Source: Serinus canaria
Lineage: Eukaryota; Chordata; Aves; Passeriformes; Fringillidae
Direction: 5' to 3'
Length of the DNA: 64,000 bases
Assembly (NCBI RefSeq): GCF_022539315.1
Contig: NC_066313.1
Coordinates: forward strand, 32,897,059-32,961,058
Shown here: positions 41,101 through 55,219 of the stretch, piece after piece
How positions within the stretch are numbered: the stretch's first letter is position 1
How the letters are laid out: every line of letters begins with the position of its first letter
Translations under genes and position numbers: made by a program
Notes under the pieces: generated by a model
The model's input: the letters and a program-made list of their open reading frames with translations, nothing else
The model's database searches: none
Told to the model about the DNA's origin: nothing

Positions 41101-43974
41101 TACTAAGAATAAGAAAGAAAAGGGCACTACAACAAAATAGGCCACCACAAAAATATTAACATTTTATTTAGATGTATGACTTTGGAAATGAATTAATTGC
41201 ATTTTATTTATCCTTCTTTATATTTCCTCTCAATAAAATCTATACTTGAGCGTCATGGGAAATGCCTGAAAGAGAATTCTTGAGTGTTCTTCAACATATG
41301 CATGTGTTCAAAAGCTTTCTTTAATTTATATTAAAAGAGAAGGTAATGCTAAGCTCTTCATGCTTAGCCACTGGAGGAGTGCAGTGTTGGAAAGGTAAGT
41401 GGTGCAACAGCAAAAATACTCAGTTATTTGCCTATAGAGTTTGTGCTTGAACTTCTAAGCCCTAGGGGCCTTTTAGTTCATTAATAGTTTACCTTTTTAT
41501 TCTGGATTACATGCCCTGAAGATCATAATTTTGAAAAAGGCAGCAAATGAGTAGTTTTACTCATGCATTTGCTTTGATGCAAGATTAAATGAGTTGGAAA
41601 GAAAATATTATCAAAATTATACAATGGATGTAAACATTTCAGAGTTTTAACCTTAATGATTAAGAATATATCTATTCCAGTAAAGCAATATAGCCCAAGA
41701 AATTGCTGAAATACGTTAAGAAGATGCTAAACAAAAACAACCAATCAAACTGCAAGAACAACTAAATACGCTCATTTCACATCTGTGAATATGACAGTCA
41801 AATGGAAAAGAACAACAGCTTAGAGAGTAGCTTAGAACTTGAGTTTATTCCAGCATTTGTGATACTTCAGGGGTCTCAAATTCCCTTAAGTGCTTTGCAC
41901 AGCAATGCTGTAGTGATTGTGCAATCTGTCAAAATAAACCCATTTAGGCATGCAGCAGTTTTTCAACACAAAGACTTAGAGCTACAAACTGGTTTAACCA
42001 AGGAGTTTCCACATAATCTCAAGACATCCACTGGGGCTTTCATAGTGCTGAATTGATGCAGAAGGGGATGAGAGGTGTCATCATTAGAGAGGAAGTGAAG
42101 TCAGCAGTAGGAGTTTTCTTCTTTCCTTTTAATTGCCACCACTATGTGCTGAAACCCTGTTGGTTTCCATGGCTTCAATAAAATCAGGTTTCTGTTCCCT
42201 AAGTCCTTGTACAAGATGTGACTGTCTACTTCTGTCATAGAGTTACATTTAAACAATTATTTCCCCAGTCCTAATTTCCTCAGTTTTTGCAGATAATTGC
42301 ATTGTGAAAGTTTCAGTGATGATCCTGTCAAAGTTTTATAAGCAGCTTGCTACTTGAAAAAAGCTTTGCTGTTCTTTCAAATCTTTTTAGTGTTTTACTC
42401 TATCTTCCATTCTTTCTTACTCTCCTTATGACAATTTGCTGTTATCACTTAGTGAGTGCTTTCCTTTCCTTGGTCTGACTATTTCACTTTCTATTGTGTA
42501 GCCCTGGGAACTCAGAAAGCTCTTGGGTCTGGCTAATGAGAAGTCTACAGCTAGCCTGTCATGGTAGCCCGGAGTGACACCACATGAAAAAAAAAAAGAT
42601 GGACATATATATTTCTGTCCTTTTTTTTCTCCTCAAGTGAAGTGAAACTTTTCACTCCCCAGGAGCAGCATTTCCCTGCTCCACTTTTGTGATGAAAAAT
42701 TTTGAATATTTTGTTTTCTCTCATACTGCTTTCCACATACTCATCAGACTGCTTTTGGTGACATTTGTTTGCTATGACTGAAGCCAACATAAAGAGGACA
42801 TATGTTGCCCCACTTCTCTGTCTGCGATAGAACAGGCAAGGTCATTTGGTTCCATAATGCTAGAAAAGACAATTCTAACAGATATCACTGAAGTAGGACA
42901 AGAAATACATTGAAGAAAAAACCTAAGCATACATGTCTGTCACAGCTCAGAGGCTGTTAATCAGAGCTTAATAGAGATAAAATAGTGAAAACACAACCTG
43001 GAAAGAATTCACATCTATTTTTTTGCTTCAATCTGTGCAGAAACAGAGGACACACTATCACTTTTTCATGAGTTGCTTCACTTTGGAAGTGGTTTCTTTC
43101 CTTGCTGAATTATGCTGTTTTACAGTATTCTAGATTTCATGTGTATTATGAAAAATAAAATTCCTTGGATAATTTTTTGAAATACTTATTTTTTGAGTAC
43201 TAGACTTGGTCTGTGCAGCATTGAGAGAACAATATCACTCTACAGCTATCAAGTGAGAGTAAGCATACGAAGCAGTTGTAGTCAAGTGTATTGTGGTTTT
43301 GCAATAAATGTGCTGAACCTGATAAGGGGCTTGAAAACAAATGGCATCGTGAGAGATGAAAATCTGTACCATATGGAACATGATATAACTGTGGAGTCTC
43401 AAAGCACTGACTCTAGGGAGTGTGCCAGTGTATGTGGGAGAAGTGAGAATTTCATGAATTATGTTACTCTTGAATAGATTTGAAAGTAAAAAAGAGTTCA
43501 ACAGTACTCTGGTAAATATGCAGATGTTCTTGTTCTCTGAATGAGACATAAATGCAGCTTTGATGTTTAGGCTTTTGAAACTGGGGCTTTGGACAAAACA
43601 CTGGAGAGAAGAAGTACAATACAGTACAGCATGTGCAAATACCTGAAAACATTGGTGGAATGATTGAAGTGAAAAGACAGAACTAGATGTGTCAGGATTA
43701 GTGTTATAGAGTGGGAGACAGCAAAAAAATCAGGCATTGGGTGGCAGAAAATACTTTGGTTATTTAGCGTGTATTGCTCTTTCTTCAGAACGTAGAAACC
43801 AATGCTAGTATAATTGCCAGATTGTGAAAGAATTGCAGAGCAGAATCCTGTCTTAAAGATCATAGTGCCTTGAGTAGGTGGGTTTAACAAACATTTTCTG
43901 TCAAAATCCTGAATTGGATGAAAGCACATTGCATATTATAAAATCACCTATTTGCTTCAGTAGGATGAAGCATT

Positions 43975-43979
43975 AATGT
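43975..43979. repeat. Left target-site duplication of solo LTR (AATGT)
   Basis: AATGT immediately precedes the LTR terminus TGTCTAGG and is repeated directly after the other terminus at 44638-44642. Confidence 0.88.
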
Positions 43980-44637
43980 TGTCTAGGTTTGAAAAGAAAG
44001 GTGTCTGCTAAGGAAGGCAGGAGCCTCCCCTGAACTGGAAACTGTAAACCCCCTCCCTCCTAATTGTTTTAAATTTGAAGTTAAGGGGGGCTCTCAGGCA
44101 AAGATATGGGAGCAGGAATAACAGTTTTTTATTAGGAAAGAAAATAAAAAATAAACAATACAGTAATACAAAACAATACTGACAGAGTCAGAATGCCACC
44201 TGACCCCCTGCTGGTCAGGGTGTTGGTAGCAGTCTAATGGGAGTGGTGGCTGCAGTCTTCTTGGAGTGGTAGGTGTGGTTCTGTTGAAGCAGTGATCTTG
44301 TAGAAGGGTGACATTTTCTTCTGAAGATCCTAGTGGAAAAGGCAGCTCTGTTCTTTTGGGAATCTACTAGAAAGGCTGTTCTGGTGTCTTAAAGTCTCAG
44401 ATTATATCTAGTTAGGATGCTTGCCTTTTCTTTCTGGACAGAGCATCTCACAATGTGATGCTGTAACTTTTATCAGCTATGCAGTGACACTCCATAGCCC
44501 TCTAACACAGATGTCTCCTTGGAGGGAGGACTGGTTTGTGGAAGAGATAAAGAAAACTGGCCAATTAACACAAGATAACTGCCACACCTCTTACAGATGG
44601 TAAAGAGAATACACACATTGCCTTGCAATCCAGGACA
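43980..44637 (-). mobile_element. Solo LTR of a passerine endogenous retrovirus
   Basis: The element is 658 bp. It begins TGTCTAGG and ends CCAGGACA, near-perfect inverted termini with the TG...CA ends of an LTR, and is flanked by an exact 5-bp duplication AATGT. No retroviral coding sequence, primer-binding site or second LTR is present, so it is a solo LTR left by recombination between the two LTRs of a provirus. Internal blocks (AAGGAAGGCAGGAGCC, CAGGCAAAGATATGGG, GCATCTCACAATGTGATGCT) resemble a common passerine LTR family as I recall it. A minus-strand AATAAA at 44133-44128 lies about 150 bp from the 43980 end, which suggests the retroviral sense strand is minus, antisense to DLG2. A 5-bp duplication fits ERVL-like elements better than ERVK; the family name is uncertain. 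Confidence 0.88.
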
Positions 44638-44642
44638 AATGT
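44638..44642. repeat. Right target-site duplication of solo LTR (AATGT)
   Basis: AATGT directly follows the terminus CCAGGACA and equals the five bases before the left terminus. Confidence 0.88.
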
Positions 44643-45310
44643 GTTAAGCTGTTTTTGCAATGTGGCAGTGTGCTGGGCATTGTTGAGTGACAGGTAACAC
44701 CCCCACTATATATGTGAGGTTAATCTAAGCATTAGTGAAAAGTAGAAAAAATACCCCAAAACCTGTATAGGGTCACTGTCAGGTGAATAAAGGAGAGCTG
44801 TATTTTTTTAGGTAAGAAGTGAGTGGAGAAAAATCTTCCTGAACAAAGTCTGCAGAAATACTCAGATCTTTACTGCAATCTCACACCATCATCCTTTTTT
44901 GGCTTGGTATATCTAGAGGTATTTCCTCCTTATAAGCATCTTAGGTGCTGAAAAAGGTAACCTCATCTGCTTTAATACAGAGAAAAAGAGAAAGTCTTTC
45001 ACAGACTGTTTCAGAGCAGCAGCAAATCCTGGTCCATATCTAATCCTCCCATGCCAATTATGGATGGAGTTGTCAATCTTTTGTCTCCTTTCTAGACTAT
45101 GTTACTTGATTCACTCTGCTTGCCCACAGCATGTTTTATTTTTGTCTCCTACCTCTTTCCAAAAAAACTAATTCCACACAATTTTCTAAGTTTCTCAGTC
45201 TCATTCTCAGCTTTCACTTTCTCATGCTGTCAAGTACTTCTTGGAGAAACCTGGTCTTGTAGAACAAGAGTGAATGTTATTTTTTGGAAGGAGCTTCAGG
45301 GTTTTGTTGG

Positions 45311-45338
45311 GTTTTTTGTTTTGTTTTGTTTTGTTTTG
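45311..45338. repeat. (TTTTG)n pentanucleotide repeat
   Basis: Four to five units of TTTTG in a T/G-rich stretch. This gives the odd reading of the short open frames here. Confidence 0.88.
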
Positions 45339-48322
45339 GTTGTTATTTTGTCTCATGGGAGAAGGTGTTGTCTTTTTCATCTGAAACGGAAGTATCCTGA
45401 GACAAGAACCCAAAGCCACAGATGGTAACAACCTTAGCAAAGATTCAGATATTGGTGTTTTATAAAACAGCTTTTGTTATTTAAAACTACTCTGTGAGAG
45501 GTTAATTTTGGACATAATAAAAAATTGCTAAGTAGTTCAGGCTAACTCTTTTGAATATCTGCAGAAAACAAGTATTGGTTTCATATTTTACTTTTTAAAA
45601 GAAAGCAATGACTTCACTTAAGCAGAAATGTGAAAGTTAAAAATGAGTACAAAATGATTTTAAAAACTTCCTAAAATGTATAAAAGCAAGTTTCAAATAA
45701 AAATGTCTCACAGTATGTTTCCTATTGCAAAGGGGTGTTTTTCCACTACCTGAAACAAACTCAGTAGTTTATGAATTAACATTTCTTGCAGCAACATTTA
45801 CTTAAAGGAGCATGCTACATTAGAAGACTTGAAAAGCAAAACCAAATAAATATATATTTTTTTTTAAATAAAAGAGCATAATTTGTAAACCAACCCTATA
45901 TCAGAAAAGTATGCCTTACAGATTGAGAAAGGACCCTGACTGTAGTAGCCAAAGGTGAAAAATTTAGCATTTTCATGCATGTATGTGAAATAAGAAATTC
46001 TAACGAATGCCAAGCCTACGCTGCCTTCACAGGATGTGGCTTATCTTTAAGTATTTTGAAATTTTGCATAAACAAGATAAAACCAACATTCCTTAGGCTC
46101 AGGAAATGTTAGGATTTTCTGAACCTACAGATCATGAGTGCTCTTGAAAAGCTGAAGCATAATTCCCATTATAAAATGCAGTGCACAACTTTTTTTAAGG
46201 AGCACCAGTAACAAAGTTGATAGGGTCTTCAACAATTGTAACAATGGAAGACAATTTTAAAAAATAGACAATAAAAAAAATTATCTTTAGGAATCTAGGA
46301 ATGAGTGAGCTATTATTCTGTGAGCATTCTCTTGACTAAACTTGCTCTGACCAAACCTGCAAGTTTAGGCAGCAACTCATACTTTAAAGTCATCTGTAAA
46401 AGAAAAGTATTCCAGAAATTTGGCTGTGAACACCAGAGTAGAGGTAGGAAGTGTATAGGAAAAAAAACCCTTAAACCAGTGGGAGGAAAAAACCCAAAAT
46501 TAAACACCAAAATTAAAAGATTATTTAAGTAATAGAGTCTTTGGGATTATGTGTTGTCACCTGAAACAGCTTTCAACCTCTAGAAAACAGTTTGGGAAAT
46601 ACAATTACTCCCTCTGTCTTAGACTTTTCACTGACTGAGGGAATCTGAAACACACTTCCTGATATGCTGTGGTGTCAGGGTGAGATTGCAGCAAAAGTTA
46701 AGTGAATTCTGTGATGTTCAACTTTTTTTTTTTTTTCCTACTTGAATGCTGGAGATTTTCAGAATCATGTCAGTTCAGAAGATTTTGAGAAATTATTTTA
46801 GGTGCACTGAAGTAATTAACTCACTCAAAAAGCATCTGTATGAGTTCTGCTGTCACCTCATTGATTAGAATTTAAAAGAAATTAAAATGGAGAACAATTT
46901 CTGTGTGATTGTGGTAAGCCTGTTTAATATGGTAAAATAGAAATCACTTATGTTGTAGAATACAATCCCTTTTTCAGAGAAGTACTCAGTCTGCTCTTGA
47001 TATGCATTTCTGATAGTCTTTCTCCTTCTGGATTTACATTCTTCCATGATTTTGTTAAAGATTGAGTGACTTTACATCATTCTTAGTCAAACTTTCTTGA
47101 GCAGAAAAAAAGAGACAAATGAGACACAATAAGGACAAAATAATTTGTAGAATTATAGTGAAGGCTATCATCCATGCTGAACTGCAATATCATGGGAAAA
47201 TAACTTCAATGGCTCTTGGTGTCAGCTAAACTCTGTTCCAACAGAAGAATGTGGAGCACTTCTGTCAACTACTGACAAAATCAAAAGGCTGCAGCCTTAG
47301 GAAGTTGCAGCCTGATATATGGCTGCTCATAGAGGTGTGTAATGGGAGAACACAAGATGGAAGGCTAAGCAAGAAGAAGGATAGGTCTCAAGGCCTTCTG
47401 GCTACCCAAAACCAGCACCTGCCAGGGGTTCTTATTTATTTTTGTGATCCTTATTTGTAAGTATAACAGTCTTGAGGGAAGAGATTCAAACTGGCCACAA
47501 CTTACACGTTTTATTTTCTTTCCCTGGCATGTGAATAATCTGTCATCTTATTCTGTCCCCAAGTGTTGTGTTTTGGTGCTGGGAGAAGGTGTAACACCGT
47601 CATCTGCAGTCAGGCTGCGTGGCTGTCAGAGGTTGTCTGCTACCCCAGGGCCAGAAGAAATACATCAGGCCTCTTCTCTGCCCAGGCTGAGCTATAAAGA
47701 ATTCAGATGGTCCTTGTGGCATGCAAAGCTCGATTTGAGAAAGTCATAAAGGAGGCAGGCAGGTGTAATAAACCTCAAGACAAAGTGCTGACCTTCCCTT
47801 CACAGGAGAGCAGGAAGGCGGCCTCAGGGGCTGGGCTGCGAGAAATTGTTTTGATGTGGTAGTTTGACCTAATTTTCTGTGTTTGAAAAGTAAAGCTGAG
47901 CCAAGAGACAAATTTGAGCTTGGTGGTAAATCCCTGAGAAGCATGAGATATCCAGCATGAATAGGAGGAAACCCGGGCAATATTTTGTTTAAACCAAACT
48001 GGGCATGTTGTGGTATGCTAAGCCTTTTTTCAGTCTGTGTGCATGCATGGAGCCTTGCAACAAAAGGTGAGGAAGGTAGTAAGAAAAAAAACTAACAATT
48101 AAAAAGTACATTCATCCATCTATTGCTGTGCAATTTTATGCAAATCTTCCTCGTATAGTCAGTAACTAATTATATGGGCTTTTTATAGTAGTAGAAATTG
48201 AGAGCTTGGACAAAGAGATGGAAAGGTATAGGTCCAGAGATAATTTAGCTAATAAGAATTGAACACAAAATATTTTGGATATGAACCCTTATACAGAATC
48301 ATAGAATTATGTGTGCATGTAC

Positions 48323-48346
48323 ATATATATATATATATATATATAC
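48323..48346. repeat. (AT)n microsatellite
   Basis: About 11 uninterrupted AT units, flanked by ACAT on the left and ACACAT on the right. The block GAATCATAGAATTATG just upstream only superficially resembles a CR1 tail. Confidence 0.94.
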
Positions 48347-48410
48347 ACATGCTAATAATGATATTTGAGCAATACCATTAAAAGTTTATAGGTCTGGGGC
48401 TTGTTCTTCA

Positions 48411-48461
48411 CAGGTTGTTGAAGTGTTGGGAAGTTGAAACTTCAGGTTGTTGAAGTGTTGG
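48411..48461 (+). repeat. Direct duplication, period 32 bp
   Basis: CAGGTTGTTGAAGTGTTGG occurs at 48411-48429 and again at 48443-48461, separated by GAAGTTGAAACTT. Confidence 0.93.
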
Positions 48462-48922
48462 AATTTTTGCGTAGATTTCTTCTTCTGAAGGATCTTGAAA
48501 TAAAAGAGGCAAGCATATTAAGGCCTAAATATGAATCTCAATTAAGAAGTATCAGTGGAGTAGCCCAAAAGAGGAAGACTTTTTCTCCTCTCTATCAGCT
48601 GCTATTAGTTCTCATTAAGTATTTATCTGCATTGTCACCAGGCCTCTGAGCTCATTTTTAACTTGCTTTGTAAGCATCCAGGGGATGTAAGGCTTGGAGT
48701 AGAAGGAGTACAGTGAATTAACTTGACAGATATTTATGGGGAACCACTCCCAAACATGAATCAGCATGAGAGAAAGCATGAATGTTCCGCCTTGGAAAAT
48801 GCTGTGGCTAAGTGATGGTTCAGTTGTTGTTTTGGGCTGCAGGATGGCATTTTCATTGGTTCACATGAAATGGGAGGGAGACAGATACGCCAAGAAAAGC
48901 TGTGAAGATAATTACCACACAC

Positions 48923-48947
48923 TTTTTTTTTTTTTTTTTTTTTTTTT
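48923..48947. repeat. Poly-T tract, 25 bp
   Basis: An uninterrupted run of 25 T with no recognisable retroposon on its left or right. Confidence 0.9.
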
Positions 48948-51264
48948 CTGGAATGGGGACAAAGGAGGTGCAAAAACTAAAGGGTGGGGGAACCAAGCCT
49001 TGTGGAAATGTTCAGGAAGCTTTGTAGTTGTAAACAGTATTTACTGGAACTTGGAATTACAGCTTGACAAGGGCAGTGAGATTTTAGTACAGCAACAATA
49101 TGCTGGAGAACCTGCATGAATGCAGAGCATGGAGAGAAGCACGAGGAGAGATCTGCATGTCAGTATTGCTGGCCAGAACTGAAATACAGTCTCTTTTAAC
49201 CAGAATGTTCCTACTGCATTATTTTTCAAACCAAGGCTCTGAAAAAGCCATGAGTGATTGTAGCTATACTTTTAGCCTTGTTGGCTTTGATCTGAGGCAC
49301 AAAAAAGATTTTTCTATGTAGGCAAGGCAGACCCTTCCTAAACCATAGTGGGAGAGAAAGAAGTGTAATTGCTGTTAACTTTTGTGGCGAGTTTCTGGTG
49401 CAGTAAAGCCTTGCAGGGATGTACCTATTTGTCAAGGCAGCTCGTGCCTGACAGCTTGTAGATCCTGTTGATCAAGTCAAGGACTGCAGCCAGAATAACT
49501 GCTTGAACTTTTCTGGATACAGAAGTGCCAGTGAGGAGTGCTACCCTGTGCTTTTAAAAGGTTGCTCCTAAGGGGCAGAATCAGAACAGTCTTGCAGTAT
49601 AACAGATGCACATTTATGGATAAATGTCAAGAATAGCAGTGATTCTCCTGAGAAGTGTGCAGCAGGGTTACCACATCACTGCTTACAGCCAGCATTGATG
49701 TAGCATTTTTTAGCTCTAAAATGTTAATGGGAAAAGATACAGTAGATGGAAAAGAGCGGAGAAATTATTTCCTCCTAAAATATCAAATGCATTTTATCTG
49801 TTGAATTGTAACAACTAAGCACACCCTGCATAACAGGCAAGCTTTGATAGTTTTTTAAAGCTCTTCAGATACAATTTTGAAAACTGTGGTGTAGCTGTTT
49901 GTGTCTTGTGCTAATATTTATGCCCAGAATTGTCCTTGTTACTCTCCTCTTTGCCTTTTTCTATCAAAACCATGTTTTGGAGATTTGAAAATCTACCTCT
50001 TCTCAGAAACACAGATTACTGCATATTTTTAAAATCTCTTTGAAATTAATAATAAATAATAAACAGTTTTATTTATAGAGGTTTGTTGGGGTTTTTTGAT
50101 TGCAAATCAAGTATTTCTAAAAATTTCTAGAAATTTGCCCTTTGTTTTACTAATGTTCAGGGATTTTGTTGCAGGTTTCCTGAAGTATGTATAAGTAATA
50201 TTTTCTTCTTTCGTGCTTGACTGTTAGCTTAATTATTAATATGACATATAGAAAGGATTTCAGGAAAACACTCCTAAAGTATTTAGAGTGTCCATGTTAC
50301 TGTAAAATGTGCTGTATAATTAGTTATGTGTTAAAATATTGGGAGAACAGCCTGAATCTGAGATGATCCTAATGATGAAAGGGAGATTATATCAAAGATT
50401 TATAATGCTGGCCTGGAGGTGTTTGCTAACTACAGAAAATATATACAGAGTGTTTCAGTACTTTAATGATTTCCACATTACAGCTGGCTTAGAAGCACTG
50501 CAATATGTGCAGTCCTAAACCCATTTCCTGGGATTATAAATTAGTTCACAATTATATGCTGATAGCAGAGCTGCACATTGCGTGTTTGTCTCTTGAGTAA
50601 TGAGAACTGCATCTCTTGTGAATGCAGAATACTGACAACAGCATTCAGAATCTGACATGCTGCAGGCAGGCAACATGTAGGCTTTCACACACAAAATGCA
50701 TCACGTTGAGTCCATTGAAATACAGCTGGAAAAATGCAGAAGTGACATTTGCTTTAAATTATTTAGAAAAAAATTTATGGAGCTGCCATTTTTATTAATA
50801 ACTTTCCTCACTAGAACAGAACTAGATACATGATCACAAGCAGCAGTAAAAGAAACAAATTCCCAATAGTCTGAGAAAGTAATGAAAGAAAAGTATTTTA
50901 ATGCCCTAGATATACTTCATTTGCAGTAGATATTCTGCAATATGTGTGTAGTTATACCACTGTGATAAGTCTAAATACCTAACTGAAAATACTTTTGGCT
51001 GAGGGCCCTTAAAGAAGCACATATTGCATTGAATTTTACATTTGACATTCCCTATGCATCACGGGTTCTTAAACCTGCATCTACCTTTCTACAAATAAGA
51101 AAGGATCCCTTGGGAAAAAAGTTAATTCACACAGGAAAAAAACCAAAAACATGTACTTAAGGTTGGCTTATACAGAAAAGAGTTACTAATATATCCTTCC
51201 AAAAAAGGATTAGAATCGTGGTTTTGAAATGTGTGTGAAAAACAGTGACCTAATTTGCAAGAGC

Positions 51265-51278
51265 GTGTGTGTGTGTGT
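51265..51278. repeat. (GT)7 microsatellite
   Basis: Seven GT units about 610 bp upstream of the PDZ1 exon. Confidence 0.92.
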
Positions 51279-51729
51279 ACATATCTATTTATCTTTCATG
51301 ATATTCTCACAAACAGTACAAACAATAAGTGAGATTATTGAGTAGAGTTTTATAATTTCTTTCAAAAATTTTTTCCTAGCAGATCAGTAGGATGAAAGAA
51401 GTACTCTTGTTTTGTGGAATTTTTTTGTTTGTTTTTGAAGCATGTCAGTCTTCAACAGAAACTAGGATAATAAATACTTCAGAGTTAGATGGTTTTCACT
51501 GTTTCTGTTTATAAATGACAGTCATTTTGAAAGCCTTTTTTCAAAGCTCTGAAATGTTTTTAGCCTCTAGCTCTCATTGACTTGGATGAATTATTATTGG
51601 AGTTCAGATGCTAATTTATGTGACTGCTTTTGAAAACAAATTTAGGTCAAATCCTGTTTCTGTAGGAGTATCCATTAACTCTGTCATTAGCTCCAGGAAA
51701 TCTTTCTGTTCACAGCCTCTGTTCTTTAA

Positions 51730-52017
<288 letters not shown>

Positions 52018-54611
52018 TAAAACCAAACTTATTACATGTGCTTGGAAACAAAATGTGTAATTATTATAATTGTTCTCTGGGAGCCACATGCCAAGTGGAT
52101 CTTTCATGGGGTCAGGGGAAGCAAATGACATGACCAGAGTCTCCTTTCTGCTAAGACAGCTGATTGAAGGAGCTTAGAGCAACTGAATAAGGGGAGTTAA
52201 ACCCTGTATTATAGAGAACATTGGATGGTGCCACCTCCTTCTTTGTAGCAGGTGTTTACTTCAGTGCAAAAGGTGAGATGGGGGCAGCTGGAGGAAACCT
52301 GAATGCAAGTCTTCTCTGCCTGGCCTTTGTGTGTTCATGGCTCAGGAACTACACACTGGTCTTATACATTAAGCTATCAAGACTTCCCAAACTACAAAGC
52401 CATTTCTAAATAATCATAGCTATTTGTAGATGCTTCCTGTTATTTGGCTGCAGTGCTGAGATGTGTTTACTGCTGTTTCCAAACATTATTTTGTTCCATT
52501 AGGATGGGACAGCTCTGCTGTGTGTTCTGAGTCATCTCCAGAGTGGTCTGTTGCTTTAGAGCCTGAAACAAACATACAGATCCCTTGATGGGGTTCTCAA
52601 ATACATGGCAGCATCTTCCCTCAACAAGGGGAACCATGGAAGTGCTTGTCCTTGTCTTTCCTTATGGACCAAATGCAGAAAGGCTTCCATCTATCAAAGA
52701 AGCTGCCACCTTACTGTTGGTTGTGCAGCCTGCTAATGCTCCAAAAAAGCCAATTTAACTGGAAAAACTTGGGATAAAATTTTGATGCTTTCATGGTCCC
52801 AGCACTGAAATCAGCTCTGAGAGTCTTTGCCAAAAACAGATGGTCTAAAATTCATAAAAAGTACCAGATGGTAACAACATTTTTCCTGAAGCCTTTTTCT
52901 TTAATTCAAAGCTAAAAGTAAGGGGAATTGGCCAGTTTAACAAGCAAGTTTGAGATATTTCTTATACTACAGTAATAATTTGATTTTGGAAACGATTTTT
53001 TTTTTTTTTTTTACTATGATAGTGATGAGGAGTCATGGTGGTTGGCAGTGCCTGAAGAATTTAGATTTAACTAAGATTGCAGGTAAAAAGAATGGGACTA
53101 ATATCATGTAACTTTATGACTAAAATGCAGCTATCTACTCCTAAGCTAGTCTCAAGAAAAACCCAAGCATTTCTAGGTTGTGATTCATTTCATCCTAAAG
53201 TCAATGCCTAAAATAGAAGAATAAAAGAGCCTATATTTTCATTAGTGACTCAAGTGAAATGGAGTTTCTTTGCCTAGTCCAGCTGCATTGATCTGTACTG
53301 TAATTGTCTGCATTGGGCCAGGTGAGCTTCATGGAAAGCACAGCATGAAGACACAGCAGTGTTTGGAAATCAAGCTGTAGAAATGGACATGATGAACAAC
53401 ATAAAAGGGGGTCTTACACCTGAAACTGCCTTTCTACTAAAAAAATAATTCTTTGCAAAAAAAACCAGAATCTTTTTAGTAGAATTTTTAATTACATATG
53501 AAAACTATTTTAATTTAAGCTATTAAGAAGACAGAAGCAATTGCATTATTCTGCTGTCTTTTTAAAAAATCAAATATTTCATAACTCATCTCTGTATTAA
53601 ATAACTACTGTAGATTTAACTTATGATTATTTCTGTGTTGCAAACATCTTGGAAAGACCTTCTAAACCCACAAAAAGTAGCATACTAAGGCAATTCATTA
53701 ATCATTTTTAAGATTAGACGTGACAAACTTTGTGTTTTGTAATTACAGTTTAGCAGTACAAGTATAATCATCTTATTGCTAAGACTTACATAATGTTTTA
53801 AACATATATTTGGTATGGGCATTCTTCCTACTCTCAGATTTTAGAAAGATTCCTCCTTTCCTTGTTTTATCTGGCAAATGGGTTTCACTTTGCTGCAAAG
53901 TCACAATTCTGTCACTTTTTAGGAACGCCTGAAAATGTAGTTATCAGTGGTCATTCCTGATATGCCACTGAAGGGCCATATCCTGGGGCAGTCTTCACTG
54001 ACTTACACCATAAGTAATTTTTCATAACAGAGAGTTTATCAGCTAGAGCCACTCTATAGGAACAAAAGCTTAACAACATGCAAAAACACCTACTAAGGGT
54101 AGTGATAACATAGGTTTCTTAGCAAAAGCCCAATTTTTAATTAGCTGAGAATGGGAGATTGGTGTTTATTGACTAAAAAATATATGTACTTTTTGTCTAC
54201 TTTTCTTTCACACTCTGCCTGCAGATAATCTACATTATATAGCAGTGTGGGCTGTCTGAACTGGCTTCTATATCTGCTGACTGGTTTTAATCATAAAAGG
54301 CTGTAAAATCACTTCCACTGCATTTTACATGATGTCCCTTTGATCTAACTTAGCTGAGTGAAGTTGTTCAAACAGCAAGACTATGAAAGCAACCTGTAAG
54401 AAATTGACTTCGTGCTCCAGAACCTTGGTAATATTTTACAGGAATGCCTGGGTTGACAGGGGAGGAGTAGATCAGCTGAAGTTTCACCTAAGTCCAACAA
54501 AAGCAAATGCAGCCTACTGTACCTGAGAAGCCATAACTCTTCAGTGGTAGATGTATAAGTACATAAATATCAGGTATAAACACCTGATGGGAGGGAGTGA
54601 AGATAAAGAAG

Positions 54612-54893
54612 CCAGACTTCTATCAGTAGTGTCCAGTGACAAGGCAAGAAGCAATTGATGACAAGCACATGAAATTTCATCTTATCATCAGGAAACTTTA
54701 TTTTTTCTGTGATAAGGGTTACTGGACACAGGTAACTCAGAGAAGTTGTGGGGTGTCTGTCCTTGGAGATATTTAAAACCTGACTAAACATGTTCCTGGA
54801 CAACCTGAAGCAAGTAAACTTGCTTCAGTGGAGAGGGTTTGACAATGGGCTCTCAAGAGGTGCTTTCCAACCTAAGTGACACTGTGATTCTTA
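54612..54893 (+). mobile_element. CR1 LINE, 3' fragment
   Basis: In sense order: CAGTAGTGTCCAGTGACAAG, ATGAAATTTCATCTTATC, CAGAGAAGTTGTGGGGTGTC, CCTTGGAGATATTTAAAACC, CTCAAGAGGTGCTTTCCAAC and then CACTGTGATTCTT. This is the ORF2-end/3' UTR progression of a CR1, about 280 bp, moderately diverged. No intact reading frame remains. Confidence 0.9.
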
Positions 54894-55089
54894 AATTTGG
54901 CCTCAGCCAGCAGTGTGCTCTGGCAGCACCAAAGACCAGCATCGAGGTGAGTGAGCAGAGATGCACAAAGAAAGGACTGGAAGCAACAGTCACATGTTGC
55001 AGTAAGGAAAATTCCAGTTGTGTCTGAGGACAAAAAAAGATCTCTTTAATGTAACTGGTGATTCCATGAGATTATGGAATCTTTTTTCT

Positions 55090-55219
55090 CCAAGAGGTTC
55101 ATCTGGATAAATTCCTAAGCTAGATGATTGAACTTTGAAATTGGTCCTGCTTTGAGCAGGAGATTGGACTAAATGACCTCCAAAGGTCCCTTCCAACCTG
55201 AATTGTTCTCTGAATCTGC
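55090..55219 (+). mobile_element. CR1 LINE, 3' terminal fragment
   Basis: The sequence GAGCAGGAGATTGGACTAAA, TGACCTCCAAAGGTCCCTTC, CAACCTGAATTGTTCTCTGA is the canonical CR1 3' end in sense orientation. The part left of about 55150 is less certain. It lies 200 bp after the preceding CR1 fragment and in the same orientation, but repeats the terminal region, so it is a separate insertion. Confidence 0.9.

Noticed and set aside
48288..48310. ACAGAATCATAGAATTATG as a CR1 tail
   Set aside because: The neighbouring GGAAGGGACC box is absent, so the short match is probably chance.
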